A DNA stretch of 23,580 nucleotides from Lentisphaeria bacterium (GTDB lineage: Bacteria; Verrucomicrobiota; Lentisphaeria; Victivallales; UBA1829). The notes below the pieces were generated by a model. That model worked only from the letters and a program-made list of their open reading frames with translations, did not search any database and was not told the origin of the DNA. Made by a program: the position numbers and the translations under genes. The stretch lies in contig DPDG01000055.1 in the NCBI GenBank assembly GCA_003526375.1, positions 1 through 23,580 of the forward strand. Reading direction: 5' to 3'. This document shows, one piece after another, positions 7,217 to 15,304 of the stretch (positions are counted from its first letter, which is position 1; every line of letters starts with the position of its first letter).

Positions 7217-9151
7217 TCAAAAAATAAACATTCCGCAGGATTCCGCCGGAAGACGCACTCCCGTTTCTCCCGTTTCCACATTGCGGCAGGCAAACGGAGT
7301 CGAAATATCCAGCACTACATCCTCTTTCCTTCTGTTGAATCCGCACAGGAAACCATGTCCCGATTCTCCCCTGCGGATGAATACATCCAGATCATCTTCA
7401 TCGAACACAACCTCAAGCACAGTCAGACACTCCCGATCCGCCAGGGCATGAAACGCCTCCGTGAACTTTCCAATTCTTTTCCCCGCCTCCTCCGGCAATT
7501 CTCTCAGATCGCCGGAAACCAGCGGCGCACCGGTAAACGAAGTCAGCAGATATTCGGCGGCGGAATCATTCTGAAGGACAAGAAGCCCGCCGAGGATCCG
7601 TTCCGGCGGGAGTTTGCCGAACCAGCGGTAAAACTGTTTCCGTATTTTCGTAATATTCTGCAATTTCCTGTCCTTGCCGGAAAAATTCGAAACATGATGC
7701 AGATCGCTGTATTCCAGCGCGGCGATATTCGGACGCTCCGTTCCGAACGATTCAAAACTGAAATCCACGATCAGATCAGGAAACCGTTTTTTCAGTTCAT
7801 TCCGCAAAAACAGAAGCCCGCGGTACATCTCGATCACAGAGTCTTCATACCCGTGATGATAACGGTGTTCCCGCGAATGACAGCCATACGGCTGAACCGC
7901 ATAAGGGCTCAGAATGGAGGAAAAATCCAGTTTGAAGTAAGCGACATGATACCTCTCCGCAAGGGCAATCAGCTCCTCCAGAACCCGTTGACGGTGTTCT
8001 CCCGCAAAGCAGAGCACCTTATTCCCGTCCGATTTCTTCAAACTGCCGTCAGGCAGACGGCACGCGAGCGAATCCGGAGTATCGGGATCGCCGTAAGAGG
8101 TGCCGATATTATACCATAACCCGAAACGAAGCCCCATATCACGGATTTTCCCGCTCAGAAATTCCAGCCCGTGCGGGAACTTCTCCCTGTCGATGCGACG
8201 CTTTTCATTCGTGAACCAGCCGTCATCCAATACAAAATAACGGAACCCCATCCCCGCCGCTTTTTCAGCCAGATCAAGAATCAGTTTTTCCTGAATCCGT
8301 TTCAGGAAGGGAATCCACGTGCAGTACATGACTCCCGGCTTCACCGCCGGCGGCAGAACCTTCCTCAGCAACTGCCGGAATTCCTGATCGCCGGAGGCGG
8401 CATTTCCCGCATACAGCAGGAGGAAAGAATGATCCGCGCGGAACACTTCCCCTTTCCGCAGGTATTTCGCAAACGGGATACTTCCCATCGAATAGGAGAC
8501 GTCCATTGAGTTCCAGTGAATATATCCCATGAAACGGCGCAGCGGACCGGGTGCCGCACTGCCGCAGAGAAAGCCCTCCTTCAATGCTGAATTATGACAG
8601 CGTATGACATCGGAGGAGCCCTCCACCGCGAAGTTCAGAGGGAGAGGCGCGTCATCCGGACCGCAGAAATAATCACAGTCGCTGAAATCTCCGGGATAGA
8701 AGTTGAACGTATCGAAAATCAACTCGGTAATGCAGAGATCATCCTTCAACGCTTCGATCTCAAGCTGCTTGACAATTCCCGGAATCTCCGAAGAAATCCG
8801 GCAGGAGAATTTCACTGCCACACCGTATTTTTCCACGGAAAACCGCAGAATGAGTTCCTCCGTCGTCTCATCCATCCGTCTGGCCTCGGAACCGAGAAAC
8901 CGGGGGACATCCTTACGGCATTCCATATTGCCGTCGACCTCGCGGAGCCGCGGTTCGGAGTAACTTACGATCTTTTCCCCGTTGACGGAAAAAGCGAATT
9001 CATATCCCTTCCCTCTGCAATATTCATTGCCGGTTTTCAGATTGACAAGGGAATCGGAAAAGAATCCATTCTCATTCCAGCAGAACCGCCGGGAGAGAAA
9101 ACGGTTATGAAGCAGAGCCGTATCTTCGGTGCAATCAATCATTTCTGACAT
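7217..9151 (-). CDS. GH36-like alpha-galactosidase (clan GH-D)
   Basis: A 644-aa protein with an N-terminal beta-sandwich (about 1-270) and a TIM barrel (about 275-560). FVLDDGWF at 306-313 is the characteristic strand of GH36/GH-D enzymes. YFKLDFS (405-411) holds the likely nucleophile D409, and EYSDLHHVSNFSG near 480-492 resembles the segment bearing the acid/base Asp, here D483. The C-terminus (about 570-644) looks like the usual small beta domain. GAAGGAAG upstream of ATG 9151 favours this start over ATG 9193, which would leave almost no leader after the promoter. No signal peptide is seen, so it probably works on imported oligosaccharides. It is first in an operon with a sugar oxidoreductase and an enolase-superfamily enzyme. 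The exact GH-D specificity is uncertain. Confidence 0.75.
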   Translation of the reverse strand: MSEMIDCTEDTALLHNRFLSRRFCWNENGFFSDSLVNLKTGNEYCRGKGYEFAFSVNGEKIVSYSEPRLREVDGNMECRKDVPRFLGSEARRMDETTEELILRFSVEKYGVAVKFSCRISSEIPGIVKQLEIEALKDDLCITELIFDTFNFYPGDFSDCDYFCGPDDAPLPLNFAVEGSSDVIRCHNSALKEGFLCGSAAPGPLRRFMGYIHWNSMDVSYSMGSIPFAKYLRKGEVFRADHSFLLLYAGNAASGDQEFRQLLRKVLPPAVKPGVMYCTWIPFLKRIQEKLILDLAEKAAGMGFRYFVLDDGWFTNEKRRIDREKFPHGLEFLSGKIRDMGLRFGLWYNIGTSYGDPDTPDSLACRLPDGSLKKSDGNKVLCFAGEHRQRVLEELIALAERYHVAYFKLDFSSILSPYAVQPYGCHSREHRYHHGYEDSVIEMYRGLLFLRNELKKRFPDLIVDFSFESFGTERPNIAALEYSDLHHVSNFSGKDRKLQNITKIRKQFYRWFGKLPPERILGGLLVLQNDSAAEYLLTSFTGAPLVSGDLRELPEEAGKRIGKFTEAFHALADRECLTVLEVVFDEDDLDVFIRRGESGHGFLCGFNRRKEDVVLDISTPFACRNVETGETGVRLPAESCGMFIF

Positions 9152-9207
9152 TGTGATCTTCCTTCTATCAAGAGTTTTACAAAACGGGAACAACTTGCAA
9201 ACCTCTT

Positions 9208-9236
9208 ATTATACTATGACAGGCTTTCTTTTGCAA
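9208..9236 (-). promoter_or_regulatory. Sigma70-type promoter of the GH36-like operon, with TTGCAA sites
   Basis: Reading the - strand, TTGCAA (9236-9231) and TATAAT (9213-9208) are 17 bp apart, a near-consensus promoter with the start expected near 9201 and a leader of about 50 nt. The palindromic hexamer TTGCAA recurs at 9195-9200, at about +1 to +6, so identical palindromes bracket the core promoter. This could be an operator pair. Confidence 0.65.
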
Positions 9237-9243
9237 GAAAGCC
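9222..9243 (-). terminator. 9-bp hairpin downstream of the M55 gene, overlapping a -35 box
   Basis: GGCTTTCTT (9222-9230), a 4-nt loop and AAGAAAGCC (9235-9243) form a perfect stem 12 bp after the stop of the M55 gene. No T-run follows. The loop and stem contain the TTGCAA -35 box of the next operon, so the element may end region C transcription, act as an operator, or both. Confidence 0.45.
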
Positions 9244-9255
9244 CGGCATCCCTGT

Positions 9256-10074
9256 TCACGGAAACAGGAAACCGTCCATCTGCTCCAGTCCGAACGTGCT
9301 CCACTCCATTCCCTTTTCATACTTCATGAAAGCCTCGTCAATCGTGTCCCCCGTTACGGTCTCGCCGCATTCCTTCAACGGCGGGCAGTGATCGGGGGAG
9401 TCCAGAAGATTCAGCCGGACAGGTCCCCGAACCACAAAGGAGGCAATCTCCTTGCGCCGGGCAATGCCGCGCTTCACGCCCTCATAAATCATCTCGCAGG
9501 CTTTCGCCGGAATCACGGAACACGCCATATAGGGGGAAAGCGCCTGCTTGACAACGACGGATTCAATTCCCGGTATCTTTGCGGAAACCTCCGCATTGAT
9601 CTTATCGTCCCCGCTGAGCATGACCGCCGGGACTCCGTGATCTCCGGCGATCGCCGCCGCCATGGACGCCTCGCTCAAATAGAATTCGCCGTCGTTCACA
9701 ACCCATCTGGTATGGGGAATGATCGAACGGGGCGTCCCCCCCATCGCGTGCATCCCGATCAGGACCATCGCATCGAAAGAGGAATCCAGAAGCGGCAGCC
9801 AGTGCGGACCGCTTCCGTTGCGCCCGTGGATAATGCGGCAGCGCGGATCGAGCTGTTCAAACAGGATATTGTATCCCGAACCGTGGTTGTCGTTGACGAT
9901 CACCTCGTCCGCGCCGGAATCAAACGCGGCACGGACCGCCGCGTTCACCTCGTCCGTCAGCAACTGATACATCCGGTAACGGTGCCGGACATTCTCCTCG
10001 GAGGGATTCGCCCTGTTTTCGCGGAAACAGAATCCGGCGACGCCTTCAATATCCGTCTGAACATAGATTTTCAT
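9256..10074 (-). CDS. M55 family D-aminopeptidase-like protein (DppA-like)
   Basis: A 272-aa protein matching the M55 zinc aminopeptidases, whose founder, DppA of Bacillus subtilis, removes D-amino acids from short peptides. The family zinc-ligand pattern is visible: D8 and E10 (QTDIEGVAG), H64 (NDNHG), H109 (GMHA) and E135 (YLSEASMA). Length is normal for the family. AGGAGAG upstream supports ATG 10074 rather than ATG 10092, which would overlap the previous gene. It starts 4 bp after the stop of the 1175-aa enzyme, so it is the last gene of that operon. No signal peptide is seen, so it is probably cytoplasmic. Its presence suggests that D-amino-acid peptides accompany the polysaccharide, or that it has an unrecognised substrate. 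Confidence 0.85.
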   Translation of the reverse strand: MKIYVQTDIEGVAGFCFRENRANPSEENVRHRYRMYQLLTDEVNAAVRAAFDSGADEVIVNDNHGSGYNILFEQLDPRCRIIHGRNGSGPHWLPLLDSSFDAMVLIGMHAMGGTPRSIIPHTRWVVNDGEFYLSEASMAAAIAGDHGVPAVMLSGDDKINAEVSAKIPGIESVVVKQALSPYMACSVIPAKACEMIYEGVKRGIARRKEIASFVVRGPVRLNLLDSPDHCPPLKECGETVTGDTIDEAFMKYEKGMEWSTFGLEQMDGFLFP

Positions 10075-10078
10075 AGTT

Positions 10079-13000
10079 TCACTCTCCTGCAACGGCGGTA
10101 ATGCCGTATGAAATTTTCTCTTCTGGTTTTAATGTAATCTGTTTGAAACAAGGTTCAAATGTAGAACAGAACTGTTTCGGGGAATCCCACAGCGCAAAGC
10201 CCGCAAATTCCTTTTCCGGGGAAAGCGCCAGTGACAGAGCCGGAACTTCCGGAGCGCGGAACACGACATCCGCTTCCGTAATCTTCACGAGGGGCTTCTT
10301 AACGCTGAACGTCTTTCCGACCGTATCTTCAAACACTTTGTCTCCGGTGGAAAACAGCGCCTGACGGTAATCTCTCACATAAGGGACTTTTTCTCCGTTC
10401 CGCGTCATTTCCGCACTGCCGTTCTTCAGGGCGGGCGCAACGGGGAAACAGTGATACCTCAATCCGAAACGGTGGATGCGCGGCGCCTCATCCGTGGACG
10501 CATTTTCCAGCGTGGTGTTGAGAGCGATCTTCCGGCAGGAATCCGTGATCTCGAATGTCTGGCGGACCTTCAATGCCTCCAGAAGCGGCTGGGCATTGCT
10601 CGTCACATACATCTCTCCGACAATGCGGAAACCGTCTTTGATCTTCTCCTGCTTCAACACGCGGTAGGCGCCCTGCGGCTGCCAGGAGGGTTCCCAGAAG
10701 ACCGCGGTTCCGAAACCGGAAACCGGATTGCCCTGAATCAGTTTCCGTCCTTTGACCGTCCATTCCAGAATGCTCATCTCCTTTGTACTGAGAACAATGG
10801 AGTCCTGTTTCGCGGCAAACGTCATGGTCTGTTTTTCCGCATTGACTTTGCACTCGATTCCGGCACTGGACATGTCTTCGAGGGCAATATCCTTCGGATT
10901 GTTGAGCTCCTCGAATTTCCGGTCTGCCTCGGCTTCCTTCGCGAGTTCCGGACGGCGGCTCCGATAGAGCTGATCCAGTTTTTCAGCGCTCCACAGAGTC
11001 TTCCCCGTCAGCGCCTTGCCTGCCGGCAGGATCTCATACACCGCACAGCGCGCGGCTCCGGCATGAAGCGGAATTCCTTTCGCCAGCTCCACGCCCGTAT
11101 AGACGGAACGCCCGGCAGCCGGCACGAACTGATCGTCGCCGCAGGTCACGGTATAGCTTTTCTCCGGGTCAAGGCCGGCAAGGCGGAACGTGAAAAACGC
11201 CTCCCCCTTTTCCCAGAAGTTGAAAACCGCGGCGATCCGTTTGTCTCCGAGCCGGTATGCGGCAACCTGAAGCATGGGTTCATTCTTATACCTGGGAATC
11301 GCATCCGCCACCGTGCCTGACGGCGCGGCATACTCAGGAACCGGAATCAACTGCACGTCTCCGTCAATCCGTTTCCCGTCGATCACGTAACTCTCATATT
11401 TGCCGGCGGTATCGACGGCGCGGGCAAAGGCGTTCCAGTAACGGTTGTCATATCCTTTCGGGAATGCGTAAACGATTGTGGATTCAAAACCGTTGAAAAA
11501 GAACGCGTCCATTCCCAGTTCCAGATTTTCCGGCTGAATCACCCAGTCGCAAAGCTGGAGCCCATGCGGAAACGACATCAGTTTCGGGCGCTTCCCCTCC
11601 GGGTAGTCCCTGTTGACCTGCTCCCGGACATCGCGGGCGGAGATGAAGTAGGAAAGCATCCGTTTCTTGTCGTAACCGAACGGCTGCTGAGTATCCCAGC
11701 ACGGATAGGGCCCCCACGGATTGATCCAGCGCAGGGAATCCGCATAATCGTATGCCTGAACCTCCGGAGCCAGATTCATGGGACGCCATGAGCTGGACAT
11801 TTCAATCCACGCAATTCCGGGGATGAAACCGAGCGACTTCTCCCCGCCGGTCGCCTCGACAACCGCCTTGTGAATCGTCTTCACCATCTTCGCGTGTTCC
11901 AGGGAACGGAACCTCACAATCTGATCGTAATATTTCTTTCCGCGCCCCAGTTCGGCGGGCCATTCCTTCTTCATCTGCTCCAGAGGGACATTTACGAACT
12001 TCGCGAAATTCGCGCGGCAGGTATCGCACATGCAACCCTTTCCGGCAAACATGTAAGGTTCCCAGTTACCCCACAGGCCGTCGCATCCGGCAAGAGACTT
12101 CCGGATCATTTCCTTCGTGTTCTTCGCAAAATACTCGCGCTCTTCATAAACCGCGGCGGGGCATGTCGCGTTGTCAAGATTGAAGTTGCTGTTGCCGATA
12201 TACCTGTATTTATCCGCCTCGGGGCGCCCTTCGGGAAGTCCCACCCGGAAACCGTTGGCGACCCAGTAATTTTCAGGCGTGATATAAACAACGCCGTTTT
12301 CGCGCCATGCCTTCCCCCGTGTTCCGGGAGAAGCCACGACCCACTGCACTCCCGCGTCGCCCATCAGTTTTGCAAACAGCGCATCCGCGGCAGGTTCCTG
12401 AAAGCTCAGGTAAAGCCCGCCGATATAAATCCCGCTGAAATACCGGGAAGGACGGTGTGCCGCCCGAACGGACGGAATCGTGGAAAGTTCGACCGGTTCC
12501 ACATTGGACACCGTTCTGCCGTTCTCCTCAATCCGCAGCGACGCGGCGCCACGGGTTCCAACCGCCGTATCCGTTGCAATCATCATCGGCATCCGCAGAT
12601 AGAAATTGAAGTTTTTCCCGGGCAGATAACCGGAGAGCGAGGGATTGATCCTGAAACGCACCTCGCTGCCGCCGTCCTGTGTTTTCACCGTGCGGATCGA
12701 ATTCTTTTCCGCAAAGGAGGTGCCTTTGAACTCATATCCTGCGGGAAGCGTCAGGACAAATTCGAGATTCTTCGCGGAGAAACGGTCATCGGTATTTTTC
12801 TTCCAGACAAAAGTCATGACCGCCGGCTGGTTCTGCGATACGGCGAATGTGTGGTCGAGAAAACCGTGGGGAGAAAGTTTCAGCGTAATCTTTTCCGCCG
12901 CCTTGGTCTCCGTGAGCCTGACGTCACGGAAGTTCAATTCCCCGACGCCGTCGATGCGCACCACGACGCTCAGGCAGTTGATTCCGGCGGGAACCGTGAA

Positions 13001-13606
13001 CTCGCGGCTGAACAGATTCCAGTTTCCCCCTGTATCCGCAAGATGAAAGACCAGCAGATTTCCTTTGGGAAGAATGTTCTGAATGCGCTTGTTCTCCGGT
13101 TTGTCGAAAAGCGACACAATCGCATACCCCTTGTCCCCGACCGAATGACTCATCCGGTAGCTGAAACTCAGCTTGTAGGTTCCACTGTTCGTCTGCGCAA
13201 GCTGCACATACTTGACAAATCCGCCGGAGACGCCGGAAGCGATCTTCTCATCCCCGTTGCAGTATTTCACCAGATCGGGGCTCTTGACGATGCTTGCCAC
13301 TCCGTCCCTGATCTCCCATTTGACGGCTTTCTTCACATTCCGGCGGATCGGGGAATCGGACGGGACCGCCGCATTATGCACGTGGCAGTAATTGGAATGC
13401 CAGCGGAAAGGATCATCCGGGGATTCCTGTCGGGAAAAGTCGCCGTTCCGAATCAGATTGACCTCATCCGTTTTTTCGGAGGCGGCAAACCGGGCGTCCG
13501 AAATTTTCTGAAAGTCAAAAGTCACACCGCCCCGGTCGAGCGCCGAAGCGGACAGAGACGCGAGCAACGCCGTTGCACAAAGAAACAAACAACCTCTGTT
13601 TTTCAT
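10079..13606 (-). CDS. Large secreted multidomain protein, putative glycoside hydrolase
   Basis: A 1175-aa protein with a signal peptide (MKNRGCLFLCATALLASLSASA). Residues 48-235 are a beta-sandwich starting with LIRNGDFS, as in CBM4/9/22-type binding modules, and closely match the whole small secreted protein encoded just upstream. A beta-rich linker domain (about 236-380) follows, then a probable TIM barrel (about 385-745) and C-terminal beta-sandwich domains (about 745-1175). The barrel contains LWGNWEPY (511-518, candidate acid E516), a CMCDTC cysteine cluster (525-530) and FFFNGFES (702-709, candidate E708). Similar Cys clusters bind zinc in some beta-galactosidase-like enzymes. I cannot assign it to a known GH family. 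It begins 7 bp after the preceding stop, with GAGG overlapping that stop, so the two are coupled. Confidence 0.7.
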   Translation of the reverse strand: MKNRGCLFLCATALLASLSASALDRGGVTFDFQKISDARFAASEKTDEVNLIRNGDFSRQESPDDPFRWHSNYCHVHNAAVPSDSPIRRNVKKAVKWEIRDGVASIVKSPDLVKYCNGDEKIASGVSGGFVKYVQLAQTNSGTYKLSFSYRMSHSVGDKGYAIVSLFDKPENKRIQNILPKGNLLVFHLADTGGNWNLFSREFTVPAGINCLSVVVRIDGVGELNFRDVRLTETKAAEKITLKLSPHGFLDHTFAVSQNQPAVMTFVWKKNTDDRFSAKNLEFVLTLPAGYEFKGTSFAEKNSIRTVKTQDGGSEVRFRINPSLSGYLPGKNFNFYLRMPMMIATDTAVGTRGAASLRIEENGRTVSNVEPVELSTIPSVRAAHRPSRYFSGIYIGGLYLSFQEPAADALFAKLMGDAGVQWVVASPGTRGKAWRENGVVYITPENYWVANGFRVGLPEGRPEADKYRYIGNSNFNLDNATCPAAVYEEREYFAKNTKEMIRKSLAGCDGLWGNWEPYMFAGKGCMCDTCRANFAKFVNVPLEQMKKEWPAELGRGKKYYDQIVRFRSLEHAKMVKTIHKAVVEATGGEKSLGFIPGIAWIEMSSSWRPMNLAPEVQAYDYADSLRWINPWGPYPCWDTQQPFGYDKKRMLSYFISARDVREQVNRDYPEGKRPKLMSFPHGLQLCDWVIQPENLELGMDAFFFNGFESTIVYAFPKGYDNRYWNAFARAVDTAGKYESYVIDGKRIDGDVQLIPVPEYAAPSGTVADAIPRYKNEPMLQVAAYRLGDKRIAAVFNFWEKGEAFFTFRLAGLDPEKSYTVTCGDDQFVPAAGRSVYTGVELAKGIPLHAGAARCAVYEILPAGKALTGKTLWSAEKLDQLYRSRRPELAKEAEADRKFEELNNPKDIALEDMSSAGIECKVNAEKQTMTFAAKQDSIVLSTKEMSILEWTVKGRKLIQGNPVSGFGTAVFWEPSWQPQGAYRVLKQEKIKDGFRIVGEMYVTSNAQPLLEALKVRQTFEITDSCRKIALNTTLENASTDEAPRIHRFGLRYHCFPVAPALKNGSAEMTRNGEKVPYVRDYRQALFSTGDKVFEDTVGKTFSVKKPLVKITEADVVFRAPEVPALSLALSPEKEFAGFALWDSPKQFCSTFEPCFKQITLKPEEKISYGITAVAGE

Positions 13607-13613
13607 TCAAACC

Positions 13614-14261
13614 TCATTTCTTTTCCGTCAGGCTGACGTCTTTGAACTTCAAATCACCGACTCCATCAATGCGCACCACCATGCCCAGCCAGTTGATTCC
13701 GGCGGGAACTGCAAACTCTTTCCGGAACGTCTTCCATTCATCGCCGGTCACGGAAAGCGGAAAAACCAGCAGTTTTCCTTTCGGGAGAATATTGAAAAGA
13801 CTTTTATTCTCCGGTTTCTCATACATGGAAATCAGAATGTAGCCTTTGGCGTCCGTAACAGCCGGATTCTTCATCTGATACTGAAGCGACACGACATAAT
13901 TTCCGCCGTTCGTCTGCGCAAGCTGGATAAACTTGGAATATCCGCCGGACACTCTCGACGCCACCTTCCTGTCATCCTTGCAGTATTTCACCAGATCGGG
14001 GCTCTTGGCAATGACAGCCATGCCGTCTTTGATCTCCCATTTGACGGCTTTCTTCACATCCTGCCGCATGGGAGAATTCGCGGGAATGGAGGCGTCGTGC
14101 ATAAAGCAGTAACCGTCCCTCCACCGTTTCATATCCTTTGCATCTTCCGCTTTGGAAAAATCTCCATTCTGCACCAGATTCACGGACTGGTTTTCCTGTG
14201 CCACGGCGCCGAACATTGCCAGAGTAACTGCGGAAAGAAATGCACATGTTGCTTTTTTCAT
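13614..14261 (-). CDS. Small secreted beta-sandwich (CBM-like) protein
   Basis: A 215-aa protein with a clear signal peptide (MKKATCAFLSAVTLAMFGAVA). The mature part starts VNLVQNGDFS, typical of CBM4/9/22-like jelly-roll modules, and is one domain. It aligns without large gaps to residues 48-235 of the 1175-aa enzyme encoded next: shared blocks include VKKAVKWEI, KSPDLVKYC, QLAQTN, NILPKG, FTVPAGIN/FAVPAGIN and VVRIDGVG. The DNA is also clearly similar, pointing to a fairly recent duplication. AAGGAGTC precedes ATG 14261, 39 bp after pseudopilin 2. It may be a free substrate-binding or adaptor protein; binding is inferred from fold only. Confidence 0.8.
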   Translation of the reverse strand: MKKATCAFLSAVTLAMFGAVAQENQSVNLVQNGDFSKAEDAKDMKRWRDGYCFMHDASIPANSPMRQDVKKAVKWEIKDGMAVIAKSPDLVKYCKDDRKVASRVSGGYSKFIQLAQTNGGNYVVSLQYQMKNPAVTDAKGYILISMYEKPENKSLFNILPKGKLLVFPLSVTGDEWKTFRKEFAVPAGINWLGMVVRIDGVGDLKFKDVSLTEKK

Positions 14262-14300
14262 TGTCTTGACTCCTTATGTTTGCTTTTTATTTTTAAGTTT

Positions 14301-15155
14301 TCAGTAAGTTTTCTTCCCGTCCGGATACCAGAACAGACTGCCGTAACTCGTTCCTCGATTCGTTATGAAAGGCGACATATAACGAACGCTGTCCACATGA
14401 CCATCCCCAAAAATACAGTTACTCATATTTGAGTGTGAAAACTTCCAATCTTTCACACCAGCATCAAATGGACTGGCTATTGAAGACCAACTTTCCATAA
14501 ATAGCATTGTTTTACTTGGTATTTTAAAATCTTTAAAAGTCGCTGCAGTGTATTGATAAATATCTTTCCCTGTTACATTTGAAGGTGCAGAATATTTATT
14601 ATATACCTGATTATTATATCCATAACCGTATGTTCCATTTACAGGATTCCGTAATTCATAGCGGTCTAAACTGGGACAACTGATTTTCGACCGTATAATC
14701 GGCTTATCAGCCTGTCCATTGCGACGAGCCCGCTGCCCGATGTGGATACCGGCATCATTCAAATTCAGATATCCTGCCAGGAATCCCTTTTTTGGACTGC
14801 CGCCAAACCAGGACATAGTGTTATTGTAAAATGGAACCAGAGAATTATAATCACCAGTGTACATAATATAAGCCTTCCCGAGGGAGGACATGCTGTTGAC
14901 ACAGGAAATCTTGTATGCCATCTCCCGCGCCTTGTTCAGAGCGGGCAGAAGCATACCGGCGAGAATGGCGATGATCGCCACGACGATGAGGAGCTCTATG
15001 AGGGTGAAAATCCGTATTTTCACTCTCGAAGAAAGGGAAAAGAGAGAAGCGGAAAACCGCGTTCCCCCATCCTCCCTGAAACAGATTTTTCCCGTATCGC
15101 TCTTCTTCCATTCCTTCTTCCTTCTCAAGACAAGTCCTGCAAATCTCCTGACCAT
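14301..15155 (-). CDS. Pseudopilin 2: prepilin-type protein with long N-terminal leader and H-x9-DG motif
   Basis: A 284-aa pseudopilin. The signal FTLIELLIVVAIIAILAG starts at residue 50 (FTLIE encoded at 14994-15008), so the leader is 49 residues, far longer than classical prepilin leaders. AAAAGGA upstream supports ATG 15155; an in-frame GTG at 15020-15018 would give a 4-residue leader (VKIRI...) but lacks a ribosome site. The residue before F is Ile, not the usual Gly. H241-x9-D251G252 is present near the C-terminus (HSNMSNCIFGDGHV). The first gene of the region C operon, it lies downstream of a promoter and paired operators. The globular part is strikingly AT-rich (line 14581: 17 G/C of 60) compared with the signal region (line 14941: 36 of 60), suggesting a different origin of the C-terminal domain. 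Confidence 0.88.
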   Translation of the reverse strand: MVRRFAGLVLRRKKEWKKSDTGKICFREDGGTRFSASLFSLSSRVKIRIFTLIELLIVVAIIAILAGMLLPALNKAREMAYKISCVNSMSSLGKAYIMYTGDYNSLVPFYNNTMSWFGGSPKKGFLAGYLNLNDAGIHIGQRARRNGQADKPIIRSKISCPSLDRYELRNPVNGTYGYGYNNQVYNKYSAPSNVTGKDIYQYTAATFKDFKIPSKTMLFMESWSSIASPFDAGVKDWKFSHSNMSNCIFGDGHVDSVRYMSPFITNRGTSYGSLFWYPDGKKTY

Positions 15156-15184
15156 GTCATTATCCTTTTCCTGAACCCGTTATA

Positions 15185-15212
15185 ATTATAGCGGCAAAAA
15201 GTAAAAACAAAA
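15185..15212 (-). promoter_or_regulatory. Possible second promoter in the pseudopilin 2 leader
   Basis: TATAAT (15190-15185) has TTTTGT 16 bp upstream on the - strand and would start transcription about 25 nt before ATG 15155. The -35 box is poor. The remaining leader between here and the main promoter (about 15191-15300) shows no recognised riboswitch or leader gene. Confidence 0.25.
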
Positions 15213-15304
15213 TACGCAGACTTACTGTTTTTATCTGTATTTGCCCGATTCTTCCTGAACTCCTCAGACCTGCTGCCGGACAAAAGAGTTCCCTTTGCTT
15301 ATAG

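Noticed and set aside
7197..7346. 50-codon upstream extension of the Gfo/Idh/MocA gene
   Set aside because: It overlaps the end of the GH36-like gene, lies before the Rossmann fold, and a good ribosome site precedes ATG 7196.
4941..7451. Two long + strand frames opposite the enolase-superfamily and oxidoreductase genes
   Set aside because: The opposing - strand genes have clear catalytic motifs and coupled spacing, so the + frames are shadows.
9736..9742. Run of seven C in the M55 gene considered as a phase-variation tract
   Set aside because: It is short, in a GC-rich cytoplasmic gene, and encodes the conserved segment after GMHAMGG; slippage there is not specially suggested.
11870..13636. 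Long + strand open frame opposite the 1175-aa enzyme
   Set aside because: It is the mirror of a GC-rich coding frame: Arg/His/Pro-rich, no ribosome site, no recognisable fold. The - strand gene has a signal peptide, a good ribosome site and a paralogue.
14994..15008. Possibility that the FTLIE proteins are ordinary signal-peptide proteins
   Set aside because: The FTLIELL helix with a Glu five residues in plus the C-terminal H-x9-DG motif is specific to the pseudopilin superfamily.
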